A stretch of 64,000 nt of DNA from NCBI GenBank assembly GCA_049510975.1, contig JBEKYM010000016.1, positions 1-64,000 of the forward strand, in the 5' to 3' direction. Both the position numbers and the translations under genes were made by a program. A model generated the notes under the pieces. The model made no database searches, was not told where the DNA came from, and saw only the letters and a program-made list of their open reading frames with translations. Below, piece by piece: positions 26,678-35,548 of this stretch. This DNA is from JAKACA01 sp049510975 (GTDB taxonomy: Bacteria; Actinomycetota; Acidimicrobiia; Acidimicrobiales; Bog-793). The number at the start of each line of letters is the position of its first letter. The stretch's first letter is position 1.

Positions 26678-27421
26678 ATGACGGGCATCTCAGCCATGCC
26701 CGACGACCTCGTGCCCCTACCGAAGCAGGGGCGCGTGTACCGGAGCGAGCGCCTCGTGCGCCTCGGGGATTCGGCACCTTCCGGGCGGCTCCGGCTCGAC
26801 TCGGTGGCGCGGTTCCTACAAGACGTCGCCGAAGACGACGCCGCCGACGCCGGCTGGCCCACCTCGATCGGATGGCTGCTGCGTCGCTGTGCCATCGCCG
26901 TGCGGCAGTTCCCGATGCGCACCGAGCGGGTCGAGTTGCTGACGTTCTGCTCGGCAACGGCTGCCCGGTGGGCGGAACGCACGACGACGATCCGAGGCGA
27001 CCGTGGTGGGCTCCTGCAAGCACGGGCGATCTGGGTGGCGGTCGACGCGGACACCGGACGTCCCGCTCGGCTCGGCGAGCTCTTCGAGCGTGTGTACGGT
27101 CCGTCGGCGGAGGGGCGGAAGGCGTCCGTGCGGCTCTCGCTGCCGGCGCCACCGGACGGTCTTGGCGAGGCGGCGTATGCGTGGCCCATCCGAGCGAGCG
27201 ACCTCGACATCTGGGACCACATGAACAACGCCGCCCACTGGGAGGCCGTCGAGGACGAGATCGCCCGGCTCGGCTGGCTGCCGACGAGCGCCGAGATCGA
27301 GTATCACGAAGCCATCGTGGCGACCGACCGTCCGAGCGTCGTACGCCGGCGGACGGAGGGCGGGCTCGACCTGTGGCTGCTCCAGGAGGGACGCCTGTTC
27401 GCCTCGGCGCGACTGCGGTGA
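26678..27421 (+). CDS. Acyl-ACP thioesterase-like double hotdog protein
   Basis: A 247-residue protein related to acyl-ACP thioesterases. The second hotdog domain carries DLDIWDHMNNAAHWEAVED, the N-H catalytic segment of FatA/FatB-type and bacterial acyl-ACP thioesterases. The first domain starts near SERLVRLGDSAPSGRLRL. It would release free fatty acids from acyl-ACP or acyl-CoA; the chain-length preference is unknown. It is divergent from helD and lies just upstream of the ABC exporter operon, but a palindromic promoter at 27448-27484 separates them. Confidence 0.8.
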   Translation: MTGISAMPDDLVPLPKQGRVYRSERLVRLGDSAPSGRLRLDSVARFLQDVAEDDAADAGWPTSIGWLLRRCAIAVRQFPMRTERVELLTFCSATAARWAERTTTIRGDRGGLLQARAIWVAVDADTGRPARLGELFERVYGPSAEGRKASVRLSLPAPPDGLGEAAYAWPIRASDLDIWDHMNNAAHWEAVEDEIARLGWLPTSAEIEYHEAIVATDRPSVVRRRTEGGLDLWLLQEGRLFASARLR

Positions 27422-27447
27422 TGCCGGCGCCCGACGCGCCGGCGGCG

Positions 27448-27483
27448 CTATACGTCAAGATGGTTTCCTATACGGTTGTATAG
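27448..27483. promoter_or_regulatory. Operator-like repeats at the ABC/TetR operon promoter
   Basis: CTATACG occurs twice, 20 bp apart (27448-27454 and 27468-27474), and the second copy forms a perfect inverted repeat CTATAC-GGTT-GTATAG (27468-27483). The repeat covers the probable -10 box TATAGT (27479-27484). The TetR encoded at 30058-30726 in the same operon is the natural candidate binder, giving autoregulation. Confidence 0.55.
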
Positions 27484-27484
27484 T
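27479..27484 (+). promoter_or_regulatory. -10 box TATAGT of the ABC exporter operon
   Basis: TATAGT lies 23 bases before ATG 27508 and overlaps the right arm of the operator palindrome. No strong -35 is seen. Confidence 0.5.
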
Positions 27485-27507
27485 CGGGGCTGGAAGGGCG
27501 GTTGCCC

Positions 27508-28425
27508 ATGGCTATCCCGGCGATTCGAACCGAAGGCCTCACCAAGCGTTACGGCGATGCCGTGGCCCTGGACCACCTCGACCTCGAAGTCGCCGAGGGC
27601 GAGGTGGTCGGCTACCTCGGCCCCAACGGCGCCGGCAAGACGACGACCATCCGGCTGCTGCTCGGCCTGATCCGTCCGAGCCAAGGGCGGGGCGAGATCT
27701 TCGGGCTCGACTGCCAGCAGCGCAGTGTCGAGGCGCATCGGCGGCTGGGTTTCGTTGCTGGTGAGGCGAGCCTGTGGCCGTCGTTGACCGGAGCCGAGAC
27801 CCTCCACCTGCTCGGCCGAGTGCACGGGCGCGTGGACGCCGCCTACCGGGACGAGCTCGTGGCTCGTTTCGATCTCGATCCGTCCAAGAAGGTGCGGGCC
27901 TACTCGAAGGGCAACCGGCAGAAGGTCATCCTGATCGCGGCGCTCATGACCCGCCCGGATCTTCTCGTGCTCGACGAGCCGACGAGCGGTCTCGATCCGC
28001 TGATGGAACAGGCGTTTCGACACAGCATCGAGGAGGCCCGCGGGCGCGGGCAGACGGTCTTTCTGTCCTCGCACATCATGAGCGAGGTGGAGGCGCTCTG
28101 CGACCGGGTGGGGATTCTCCGCGACGGGGTGCTCGTCGAGATGGGGACGCTGGCCGAGATGCGCCATCTGTCGGCCCTCACGGTCGAAGCCACCTTCGAG
28201 GGTGAGCCCCCCGACCTCTCGGGCGTGGAGGGTGTGGCGGCCGTGCAAGCCGACGGCCGCGTCGTGCGCTGTCACGTGCAGGGCTCTGTCGAGCCGCTGC
28301 TGAAAGTGCTGGCGGCCGCAGGGGTGACGCAGCTGTTGAGCCGCGAGCCTTCCCTCGAGGAGCTGTTCGTGGCCCTGTACGGAGCCGACGGCACGCGCAA
28401 GGACGAGCGAGTCGTTGCCGGCTGA
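27508..28425 (+). CDS. ABC transporter ATP-binding protein
   Basis: A 305-residue ABC-2-type ATPase. Walker A is GPNGAGKTTTI, the Q-loop region is GEASLWPSL, the signature is a variant YSKGNRQKV (instead of LSGGQ), Walker B is LLVLDEPTSGLDP, and the switch His lies in SSHIMSEVE. The ending resembles the drug/polyketide-exporter group that pairs with long permeases. ATG 27508 follows GGAAGGG; a TTG two codons upstream is possible. First gene of a three-gene operon (ATPase, permease, TetR) with overlapping ends, presumably exporting a hydrophobic compound. Confidence 0.92.
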   Translation: MAIPAIRTEGLTKRYGDAVALDHLDLEVAEGEVVGYLGPNGAGKTTTIRLLLGLIRPSQGRGEIFGLDCQQRSVEAHRRLGFVAGEASLWPSLTGAETLHLLGRVHGRVDAAYRDELVARFDLDPSKKVRAYSKGNRQKVILIAALMTRPDLLVLDEPTSGLDPLMEQAFRHSIEEARGRGQTVFLSSHIMSEVEALCDRVGILRDGVLVEMGTLAEMRHLSALTVEATFEGEPPDLSGVEGVAAVQADGRVVRCHVQGSVEPLLKVLAAAGVTQLLSREPSLEELFVALYGADGTRKDERVVAG

Positions 28426-30061
28426 CCTCGCCCTGCCGGCGCCGGCCCGCAGCGGGCGACGCCCCGGGTCGGTGGTCGCCGGATTGACGGCGCGCCGGGC
28501 GGTCCGGTCGGGCGCTCTGTGGGGCTACATCTTCGGCGCCGTCGTGGCGTCGTCAGCCTGGAGCTACTCGACGATCTACAAGACACCGGCAGACCGGCAG
28601 CACTTGGCGAAGGCCTTTGCTCTGAACAACGCCAGCCGGGCGCTCTTCGGCCCCGCCCTCCAGCTCCAGACCGTTGCCGGTTTCACGGTGTTCAAGACCT
28701 CGATGACGCTCATGGTCCTCGGTGCCGTGTGGGGTCTGCTGACGAGCACACGTTTGCTGCGGGGCGAGGAGGATGCGGGGCGGTGGGAGCTGCTGCTCTC
28801 GGGGCAGACCACGCGAAAGGGAGCCGCCGCCCAGGCGCTCGCCGGACTGGCGGCCGGCGTGCTCACGATGTGGGCGATCACCGCCTTGATCACGAGCGTC
28901 ATCGGCCGTTCGTCCAGAGTCGACATCGCCGCCGGGCCGGCGCTCTACTTCGCCCTCGCGTTGGTGGCGAGCGCGGTGATGTTTCTCGCCGTTGGCGCCC
29001 TCGCCAGCCAGCTCGGCCCCACACGCCGGCAGGCGGCTTCGTATGCGGGAGCCGCTCTCGGTGTGAGCTACGCCGCTCGCATGGTGGCCGATTCGGGCAC
29101 CGGCCTGCATTGGCTGATCTGGATCTCACCGCTCGGATGGGTCGAACAGCTGAAGCCGCTCAGCTCCCCCGAGCCGCTCGCCTTGCTTCCCATCGTCGCG
29201 TTCACGGCCCTGGTGGCGGCTCTCGCCGTGCACCTCGCGGGCCGGCGAGACGTCGGCGAGAGCACGCTGCCCGACCGGACCACGAGCGAACCCCACGTGC
29301 GCCTGCTGTCCGGCCCCATCGGACTGGCTGTCCGCACGCTGCGGCCGGCCGTCGTCGGCTGGTGGGTGGCGATCGCCGTCATCGGCCTGCTCTTCGGGCT
29401 GCTGGCCAAAGCGGCCGGAGCGACGATCTCGGGGTCGTCAGTGCAAGAGGTCTTCCGCCGGCTCGGGGCGCCGGGGGCGGGCACGAAGGCGTTTCTCGGC
29501 GTGGCGTTCCTCATCGTCGCCGTCCTCGTCGGCTTTACAGCCGCTGGACAGATGACCGCAGCCCGCGGCGAGGAGTCCGAGGGCCGCCTCGATCACCTGC
29601 TCGTCGGCCCGCTCTCCCGGTCGTCGTGGCTCGGAGGAAGGCTCTTCGTCTCAGTGATCGTCGTCGCCGTCAGCGGCATCATCGGCGGTGCTTTCATCTG
29701 GATCGGGGCGGCCACCCAGCACTCGGGCGTGGACTTCGCCTCGGTCGTCGGAGCCGGCCTCAACGTCGTGCCGGCATCGCTGTGCGTGCTCGGCATCGGA
29801 GCGCTCGTCTTCGGGCTCCGGCCACGGATCGCCTCGCCCGTCACCTACGGGCTGCTCGGTTGGTCCTTGCTCGTCGAGCTGGTCGGCGGCATCGGCGCAC
29901 TCAGCCACTGGGTCCTCGACACCTCCATCTTCCACCAGATGGCCTCGGCTCCGGCGGTTCCCGTCAACTGGGAGGCGAACGCCGTCATGGCCGGCATCGG
30001 CATTCTGAGCGCAGGGGTCGGGAGCATCGGCTTCAGACGCCGGGACCTCGCCGGCCAATGA
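28415..30061 (+). CDS. ABC-2 exporter permease (COG3559-like, two-half protein)
   Basis: A 548-residue permease with two similar halves of about six membrane helices each, as in actinobacterial 'exporter of polyketide antibiotics' permeases. The segment TSTRLLRGEEDAGRWELLLS in the first half and TAARGEESEGRLDHLLVGPL in the second are the repeated coupling motif before the transmembrane bundle. The TTG start at 28415 overlaps the ATPase gene by 11 bases. The stop overlaps the TetR start (ATGA). Substrate unknown. Confidence 0.88.
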   Translation: MPADLALPAPARSGRRPGSVVAGLTARRAVRSGALWGYIFGAVVASSAWSYSTIYKTPADRQHLAKAFALNNASRALFGPALQLQTVAGFTVFKTSMTLMVLGAVWGLLTSTRLLRGEEDAGRWELLLSGQTTRKGAAAQALAGLAAGVLTMWAITALITSVIGRSSRVDIAAGPALYFALALVASAVMFLAVGALASQLGPTRRQAASYAGAALGVSYAARMVADSGTGLHWLIWISPLGWVEQLKPLSSPEPLALLPIVAFTALVAALAVHLAGRRDVGESTLPDRTTSEPHVRLLSGPIGLAVRTLRPAVVGWWVAIAVIGLLFGLLAKAAGATISGSSVQEVFRRLGAPGAGTKAFLGVAFLIVAVLVGFTAAGQMTAARGEESEGRLDHLLVGPLSRSSWLGGRLFVSVIVVAVSGIIGGAFIWIGAATQHSGVDFASVVGAGLNVVPASLCVLGIGALVFGLRPRIASPVTYGLLGWSLLVELVGGIGALSHWVLDTSIFHQMASAPAVPVNWEANAVMAGIGILSAGVGSIGFRRRDLAGQ

Positions 30062-30726
30062 GCGCCGCCCAGCCCAAGGCACCGCCACCGGCTCGGCCGC
30101 CTTCCGACGCCGGTCGGGCGGCTGCCTTCGAGGATCTGACCGCCCGCGCTCGCATCCGCGACGCCGCCCTCTGGCACTTCGCCGAGCACGGGTACGAACG
30201 GGCGACGATCCGCGCCATCGCCGCTGCGGCCGGTGTGTCGCCCGGCCTCGTCCGCCACCATTTCGGCTCCAAGCAGGCGCTGCACGACGCCTGTGACGAG
30301 CACGTCCTCGTCTCACTCCGGCGCATCAACTCCGAGATGCTCGAGGATCCGAGCGCCACGAGCGGAGGGCGTCTCACCATCAAGCCGTTCCAACGGTACG
30401 TGGCCCGAGCCTTGGCGGAAGGCTTCAGCACGGTGTCGCCGATCTTTGACGAGATGGCGGCGCTCACCGAGCAGTGGCTGGCGCGCGCCGACGAGCGCCG
30501 TTCCGACCCGCCGGCCGTCCCTCGCGCCGTCCGCGCCGCCGTCATGACGGCCATGGCCGCCGGCATCCCGCTGCTGCACACGCAGCTCTCGCGGTCGCTC
30601 GGCCTCGACGTCTTGGCTCCGGAAGGAGACCGGCTGCTGGCACTTGCTCTCCTCGACATCTACTCGCACGCCATCATCGATGTGGACTTCGCGGCGGCAG
30701 CAGAAGTGGGTTACGCCTCTTCGTGA
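30058..30726 (+). CDS. TetR-family regulator of the ABC exporter operon
   Basis: A 222-residue regulator with an N-terminal helix-turn-helix (ALWHFAEHGYERATIRAIAA, then AAGVSPGLVRHHFGSKQAL) and a variable ligand-binding C-terminal domain. The ATG overlaps the permease stop (ATGA), so it is translationally coupled to the pump it probably controls. The likely operator is the CTATAC palindrome at 27448-27483. Its 3' end overlaps the convergent MFS gene by 16 bases. Confidence 0.9.
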   Translation: MSAAQPKAPPPARPPSDAGRAAAFEDLTARARIRDAALWHFAEHGYERATIRAIAAAAGVSPGLVRHHFGSKQALHDACDEHVLVSLRRINSEMLEDPSATSGGRLTIKPFQRYVARALAEGFSTVSPIFDEMAALTEQWLARADERRSDPPAVPRAVRAAVMTAMAAGIPLLHTQLSRSLGLDVLAPEGDRLLALALLDIYSHAIIDVDFAAAAEVGYASS

Positions 30727-31940
30727 CCGCCGACCGGGCCGACCGTTGCGATGCCCAACCGGGCCATCAGCAGGCGTCGGTGCGATCCGAGAGCGAGCAG
30801 CGTGGCCGCGAACGCAACGGCGAGCAAGACATAGGGCACGGTGTCGCTCGTCGCCTGTGCGAGGGCGCCGCTGCCTGCCGCCGCGATCGCCTGACCACCC
30901 GCCCACGCCAGGTTCGACAGCCCGAAACCCAATCCCTGGTGGAGGTTCTGACGCTGCGATCCGTCCGAGATCATGGCAGCGGCAGGCACGAACAGCAGAC
31001 CGAAGGCGGGCAACCCGATGACGATGACACCCAAGAGCAACGCCCTCGGGAGGACGAAGGGCAGGAGCAAGCTCTCCACGATGGCCAGCGAGACGCAGAG
31101 GCGGACAGGTCCCGCCCGCCCTCGACGGTCGGCGACGCGGCCGACGAGGGGCGCGCACATCGCCTCCAGGGCGGCTGACCCGAGGAAAGCAGCACCGATG
31201 ACGATCGCCGTCGCCCCGAGGGTGGCGAGCCGGAGCGGGACCAGCACGTCGACAACGCCGAAAGCCAGGCCGGCGAGAAACGTCAACCACATACCGCCGG
31301 TGAGACTTGGATCCCGCAGTGCGGAGAAGGCGCTGCGAAGCGACTGCGACTCGTCGCTCGTCGGGACGCGGACGAGCAGACTGGCAACGATCAGGCAGCC
31401 TCCGGCCACGGTGGCGCCGGCAAACGTCGCTCCGGTGCCAGCCCTGCTGGCGATCGCACCGACCACAGGCCCGAAGAGCGCCCCGCCGACGGCCGCCGAG
31501 AACGCCACACCGAGGGCAGCGGCCCGCCGATCGACGGGTGCAGCGGAGGCCAGCCAGGCAAGGCCGCCCGCCCAGGTACAGGCCCCACCAACGCCCTGCA
31601 CGAAGCGAGCGAGATCGAGCAGGACATCGGAGCTCGCCAAGCCGAAGCACAAGCTGGCGGCGCTCATGAGCGTGAGGCCTGCCACCACGGCGGGCCTGAC
31701 ACCGACCCGGCTGGCGTACATCCCGCCAGGGATGGAGCCGAGCAACGTGCCGATGGGGTAGGCGGCGACGAGGAGCCCGGCCCCCGATTTGGAGAGACGG
31801 AGCGCATGCACGTAGTGGGGGAGCAGTGGGGTGACGGCCGTGAAGAAGACGGTGTCGACGAACACGACTGCGGAGATGAGCGCCAGCAGCGCTCCGAGCC
31901 CGCTCCGTTCGGCGCCGAGCGACTTCCACCGGTGAGGCAT
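30711..31940 (-). CDS. MFS transporter
   Basis: A 409-residue major facilitator with about 12 membrane helices. The motif A-like loop between helices 2 and 3 is PGGMYASRVGVRPAV, and the second-half counterpart is LVGRVADRRGRAGP. It most resembles drug-efflux DHA1-type proteins; the substrate is unknown. ATG 31940 lies 6 bases after CATACT, which could be a leaderless -10. The divergent methyltransferase starts 137 bases away. No dedicated regulator is adjacent apart from the convergent TetR. Confidence 0.9.
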   Translation of the reverse strand: MPHRWKSLGAERSGLGALLALISAVVFVDTVFFTAVTPLLPHYVHALRLSKSGAGLLVAAYPIGTLLGSIPGGMYASRVGVRPAVVAGLTLMSAASLCFGLASSDVLLDLARFVQGVGGACTWAGGLAWLASAAPVDRRAAALGVAFSAAVGGALFGPVVGAIASRAGTGATFAGATVAGGCLIVASLLVRVPTSDESQSLRSAFSALRDPSLTGGMWLTFLAGLAFGVVDVLVPLRLATLGATAIVIGAAFLGSAALEAMCAPLVGRVADRRGRAGPVRLCVSLAIVESLLLPFVLPRALLLGVIVIGLPAFGLLFVPAAAMISDGSQRQNLHQGLGFGLSNLAWAGGQAIAAAGSGALAQATSDTVPYVLLAVAFAATLLALGSHRRLLMARLGIATVGPVGGHEEA

Positions 31941-32077
31941 TGCGCCAGTATGGCGACCCGAGGCTGGACGCCCGGCAAGGGCGCCGCTCGGTTTCGTGGC
32001 GGACTCCGCTCAACAGCCAGGGCGACCGTGGTCCACGCGGGCGACTCCATCGGTCGAGCAGATGCGAAACTCCCCTC

Positions 32078-32707
32078 ATGCCGCCGCATCGCGACCTGGC
32101 CGCCTTCGAGCGACGCGCGCCGGACTACGACGCAGGTTGGCTCGGCCGCATGCACCACGAGATCGCCGATCGGACCCTCTCGCTCGCTCTTGCGACGACC
32201 GCCGCCCCGCAGCGAATCCTCGACGTCGGCTGTGGGACGGGCTACCTCTTGCGGCGCTTGGCCACCTTCTGTGGCGATGCGATCGTGTTGGCCGGCGTCG
32301 ATCCCGCCCCCGCCATGATCGAGGCGGCGAAGGCGTCAGCCGACGACGAGCGGCTTGGTTACTCGGTCGGGGTTGCCGAGCACCTGCCGTACCCCGACGA
32401 CGCCTTCGACCTCGTCGTCAGCACGACGTCGTTCGACCACTGGTCAGACCAGGGCGCCGGACTGCTCGAGTGTGCCCGAGTGCTGGCGCCTCGAGGCCGA
32501 CTCGTGCTCGTCGACCAGTTCTCCTCGTTGCTGCTGCCGACGTTCCTGATGGGCCGTGCCGGCAAGGCCCGCACCAGGAGTCGGGCGGACCGCCTCCTCG
32601 CTGCCGCCGGGTTCGGCTCGCCCACTTGGCACGACCTCTCTGCGGTCATCATCAAGGGTGTGACCGCAACGGTGCAGGAGTCGGGCGCTCGGGGGAGTCC
32701 AGCATGA
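32078..32707 (+). CDS. SAM-dependent methyltransferase (class I)
   Basis: A 209-residue Methyltransf_11-type protein. Motif I is ILDVGCGTGYLLRRL, the acidic loop is AGVDPAPAMI, motif II-like FDLVVSTTSFDHW follows, and LLECARVLAPRGRLVLVDQF is the typical post-motif. The acceptor is unknown. ATG 32078 follows GAAACT by 7 bases. The frame is open back to 31940, but that stretch lies in the divergent MFS promoter region. Its 3' end overlaps the convergent GGDEF-EAL gene by 56 bases. Confidence 0.86.
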   Translation: MPPHRDLAAFERRAPDYDAGWLGRMHHEIADRTLSLALATTAAPQRILDVGCGTGYLLRRLATFCGDAIVLAGVDPAPAMIEAAKASADDERLGYSVGVAEHLPYPDDAFDLVVSTTSFDHWSDQGAGLLECARVLAPRGRLVLVDQFSSLLLPTFLMGRAGKARTRSRADRLLAAAGFGSPTWHDLSAVIIKGVTATVQESGARGSPA

Positions 32708-35162
32708 CGCAACACGACTCGAAGTCGCCGGGCCGGGCGAAAAGAAACCCCTGGGCGTATCGGCACCCGAGCTCCTGGAGGACAGCCAGTTGTGCCAGGT
32801 TCTCGACGCCTTCGGCCACCACGCGCAACCCGAGGGCTTCGCCGATGGCGATGACCGCCGCCACGAGCGTCGCATCGAAGGCGCGGGTTCCGAGACCTTC
32901 GGTGAACGATTGGTCGATCTTCAGCTCGTCGACGGGGAACCGCCCGAGGTAGGCGAGTGACGAGTAGCCCGTGCCGAAGTCGTCGATCGACACTCGGGCA
33001 CCGAGGACCTGCAGCCGGTCGAGGGCGGCCGAGAAGTAGTCGACGTCCTCCATGAGGACGGATTCGGTGATCTCGAGACACAGCAGCGCCGGATCGAAAC
33101 CCTCCGCCGCGATGAGCCGTTCGAGCGATTCGACGAAGGCAGGCGATCGCAGCTGCACGGCGGACACGTTCACCGACATCGTGCAAGCGGCCAGCCGAGG
33201 TCCCATCTGTGCCCACTGGGCGAGGACCTCGCCGGCCTGGCCCAGCACCCACTCACCGATCGGCACGATGAGCCCGGAGTCCTCGGCAACGGGAATGAAG
33301 TCGGCCGGGTTGATCGTGCCCCGATCCGGGTCGTCCCATCTGATGAGGGCCTCTGCACCCACGAAACGCTGTTCGGTGATCGACCACACCGGTTGGAAGA
33401 CGAGGCGGAACTCCTCGTTCTCGAGCGCACGGCGCAGGCCGGCTTCGGCAGTGGCGCGTCGCTCCACCTCGGCCCGCAACGAGTCGTCGAAGACCTCGTA
33501 GCGCCCTCGGCCACGGTCCTTGGCCCGATACATGGCGAGGTCGGCGCTCTGCAGGAGCTCGTCGGCATCGCGGCCGACGCCGCTCGCCCCGCTCGTGACG
33601 ACCCCGAGCGAGGCTTTGACGAACACGTCCTTTCCTTCCACCTTGAACGGAGTGCTGAAGGCCTCCAACGTGCGCTCTGCAACCTTGATCGCATCGCTCG
33701 GTACTCGCAGGTCCTCGCAGACGACGACGAACTCGTCGCCGCTGTGGCGACCCACCGTGTCCGAGTCGCGGGAACGTTCCAGCAGCCGGCCCGCCACCGC
33801 AACAAGGACAGCGTCGCCCCAACGGTGACCGTCGGTGTCGTTGAACAGCTTGAAGCGATCCAGGTCCACGAACAGCACTGCGATGAGGGTGCCGTCACGC
33901 GAGGCACGTGACAAGCCCTGCTCCATCCTGTCCATCAACAGCACGCGATTCGGCAAGCCGGTGAGGGGATCGTGCAACACGGCATGTTCGAGGCTGAGCT
34001 CGGCGACCTTGCGATCGCTGATGTCGCGGGTGATGCCGTCGAGACCGGTCATCTCGCCGGCGTCATTGCGGACAGCGGTCAGCCGTTGGCTGATCCAGAT
34101 CTTGGAGCCGTCCTTGCGCACGTATTCGAGATCGCCGGCAACCTCGTCGTCCTCTGCGTCGAGGCGCTCCAGCAACAACTCCCGAGAGACCGAGTCGACG
34201 ATCCGGTCGATGAGATCTGCATCTGCGTAGAGCTCCTCCGGCGTATAGCCCGTGATCGCCAGAGAGGCCGGGCTCACGAACTCGAAGGCCGGTTCGGGCA
34301 GGATGCGGTAGTGGAAGATGAGGTCTCTCGAGTTCTCCGCCAGCATGCGGAGGCGAGCTTCGACCCCGCGCATCTCTTCCTCGGCGTCGTGGCGGGCCGT
34401 GATGTCCTGGACGACGCCGACGATCTCTACAGGTGCTCCGGTCTCGTCTGCGACGACGTCTGCGGCTTCGAAGACCCAGGCTTCGGAGCCGTCCGGACGG
34501 ACGATGCGGTGCTCCAGCTCATAGCGGCCCACCTCGGCGACGGCCAGTAGAGCCGCCGCACGGACGCGATCAACGTCGTCAGGGTGGACGCGCTCGTAGA
34601 AGTCGGCCGTCGTGAGGTCGAAGCGCTCCGGCGTGCCGAAGATCCGGAACGTCTCACTCGTGCAGGTGAGCGGCGCGTTCGGGCCGATGCCGCAGATCCA
34701 GCCTCCGATACGGCCCACCCGCTGGGCGCGCTCGAGCAGGTCGAGACTGGCCGCGAGGCGTTGCTCGCGAAGCTTGCGGTCGGTGACATCTCGAAGCACG
34801 GCCGACTCGCCGATGACCGAGCCGTTGTCGGCGAAGATCGGAGCCACGCTGACGGAGACGTCGATGCTGCGACCGTCTCGGGTCGTTCGCGAGGTGGCGT
34901 ACTGGCTGATGCGCTCGCCGTTCATCGCACGTCGGAAGAGTCCCCGGTAATCCTCCCGCGCCGTCTCCTCGACGATGTCCTCGTAGACCCGGCCCAACAT
35001 CTCGGTGGCTTTGTACCCAAGGAGCCGTTCGGCGCCGCCATTCCAGGCAATGACCCGCTGGTTGGCGTCGAGGCTGATGATGGCGTCTTCGGAGCTCTCG
35101 CTGATTGAGGCGAGGAGCGCCTGAAGGCTCTCCGGAAACATGTCTCGATCGTTCAGAATCAT
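32652..35162 (-). CDS. PAS-GGDEF-EAL cyclic-di-GMP protein
   Basis: An 836-residue cytoplasmic sensor with three PAS-like domains (about 10-130, 140-265 and 270-395, for example ISLDANQRVIAWNGGAERLL), a GGDEF domain with SGDEF near residue 475 (a variant seen in active cyclases) and an EAL domain with GAEALIRW near 604 and DDFGTGYSSLAYL. Both synthesis and breakdown of cyclic di-GMP are possible. No membrane segment is present, so the signal is internal (redox, light or ligand through PAS). Start 35162 or the ATG seven codons later are both possible. It is divergent from the DUF3494 surface protein. Confidence 0.93.
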   Translation of the reverse strand: MILNDRDMFPESLQALLASISESSEDAIISLDANQRVIAWNGGAERLLGYKATEMLGRVYEDIVEETAREDYRGLFRRAMNGERISQYATSRTTRDGRSIDVSVSVAPIFADNGSVIGESAVLRDVTDRKLREQRLAASLDLLERAQRVGRIGGWICGIGPNAPLTCTSETFRIFGTPERFDLTTADFYERVHPDDVDRVRAAALLAVAEVGRYELEHRIVRPDGSEAWVFEAADVVADETGAPVEIVGVVQDITARHDAEEEMRGVEARLRMLAENSRDLIFHYRILPEPAFEFVSPASLAITGYTPEELYADADLIDRIVDSVSRELLLERLDAEDDEVAGDLEYVRKDGSKIWISQRLTAVRNDAGEMTGLDGITRDISDRKVAELSLEHAVLHDPLTGLPNRVLLMDRMEQGLSRASRDGTLIAVLFVDLDRFKLFNDTDGHRWGDAVLVAVAGRLLERSRDSDTVGRHSGDEFVVVCEDLRVPSDAIKVAERTLEAFSTPFKVEGKDVFVKASLGVVTSGASGVGRDADELLQSADLAMYRAKDRGRGRYEVFDDSLRAEVERRATAEAGLRRALENEEFRLVFQPVWSITEQRFVGAEALIRWDDPDRGTINPADFIPVAEDSGLIVPIGEWVLGQAGEVLAQWAQMGPRLAACTMSVNVSAVQLRSPAFVESLERLIAAEGFDPALLCLEITESVLMEDVDYFSAALDRLQVLGARVSIDDFGTGYSSLAYLGRFPVDELKIDQSFTEGLGTRAFDATLVAAVIAIGEALGLRVVAEGVENLAQLAVLQELGCRYAQGFLFARPGDFESCCVMLDSPERPTPAPLRSHP

Positions 35163-35274
35163 CTCGGACCACCAGAGGTTGTCGAGCCCACGGAGACAGT
35201 CTCATCCAACCCCTGGCCAGCATAACTTTTACGGGATGGACCTCGTTCACGGATTGCAACAATGCGAGGTGAGT

Positions 35275-35317
35275 GTCACACCCGCGACTTTTCAGAATGG
35301 TCGTGGGCACATGTGAC
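35275..35317. other. Stem-loop with internal bulge
   Basis: GTCACA-CCCGCGAC pairs with GTCGTGGG-[CACA]-TGTGAC (one G-T pair, a 4-base bulge and an 11-base loop). Position between divergent genes fits either a regulatory RNA leader or a binding-site cluster. Confidence 0.45.
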
Positions 35318-35491
35318 GCGTCGAGGGAAATGTTCGGCCGGTGGCCCGGATGCACCGTTCGGATCGCCTGCGATGACGAGCCCGTACCCGAGGCCGACGC
35401 CGACCGATTCGGGGATTCCCGGGATTCACCCGCAACCTGATAGGAATAAACACGGAGAGTGAGTGAGACACCACCGTAAGTGTTCATCCCT

Positions 35492-35497
35492 GATACA
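35492..35497 (+). promoter_or_regulatory. -10-like TACACT upstream of the DUF3494 gene
   Basis: TACACT would give a leader of about 45 bases before ATG 35549. A matching -35 is not clear. Confidence 0.4.
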
Positions 35498-35548
35498 CTA
35501 GAGATGCGCGCTCCGCTCGGGACGTGACAATTTGGAAGTGGTGTCGCA

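Larger units (their letters stand above)
35163..35548. other. Intergenic region between the c-di-GMP gene and the DUF3494 gene
   Basis: This 386-bp non-coding stretch contains a large stem-loop (35275-35317), three spaced GATTC copies near 35404-35427, and a TACACT -10-like box (35492-35497) about 50 bases before the surface-protein start. It does not match a GEMM-type cyclic-di-GMP riboswitch consensus. I see no coding sequence. Confidence 0.7.

Noticed and set aside
26545..27228. N-terminal extension of the helD-like gene to 27228
   Set aside because: It runs antisense through the thioesterase gene and has no HelD-like sequence before ATG 26544.
35163..35548. Possible c-di-GMP riboswitch
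   Set aside because: The stem-loop lacks the conserved GEMM core and tetraloop receptor; proximity to a GGDEF gene is not enough.
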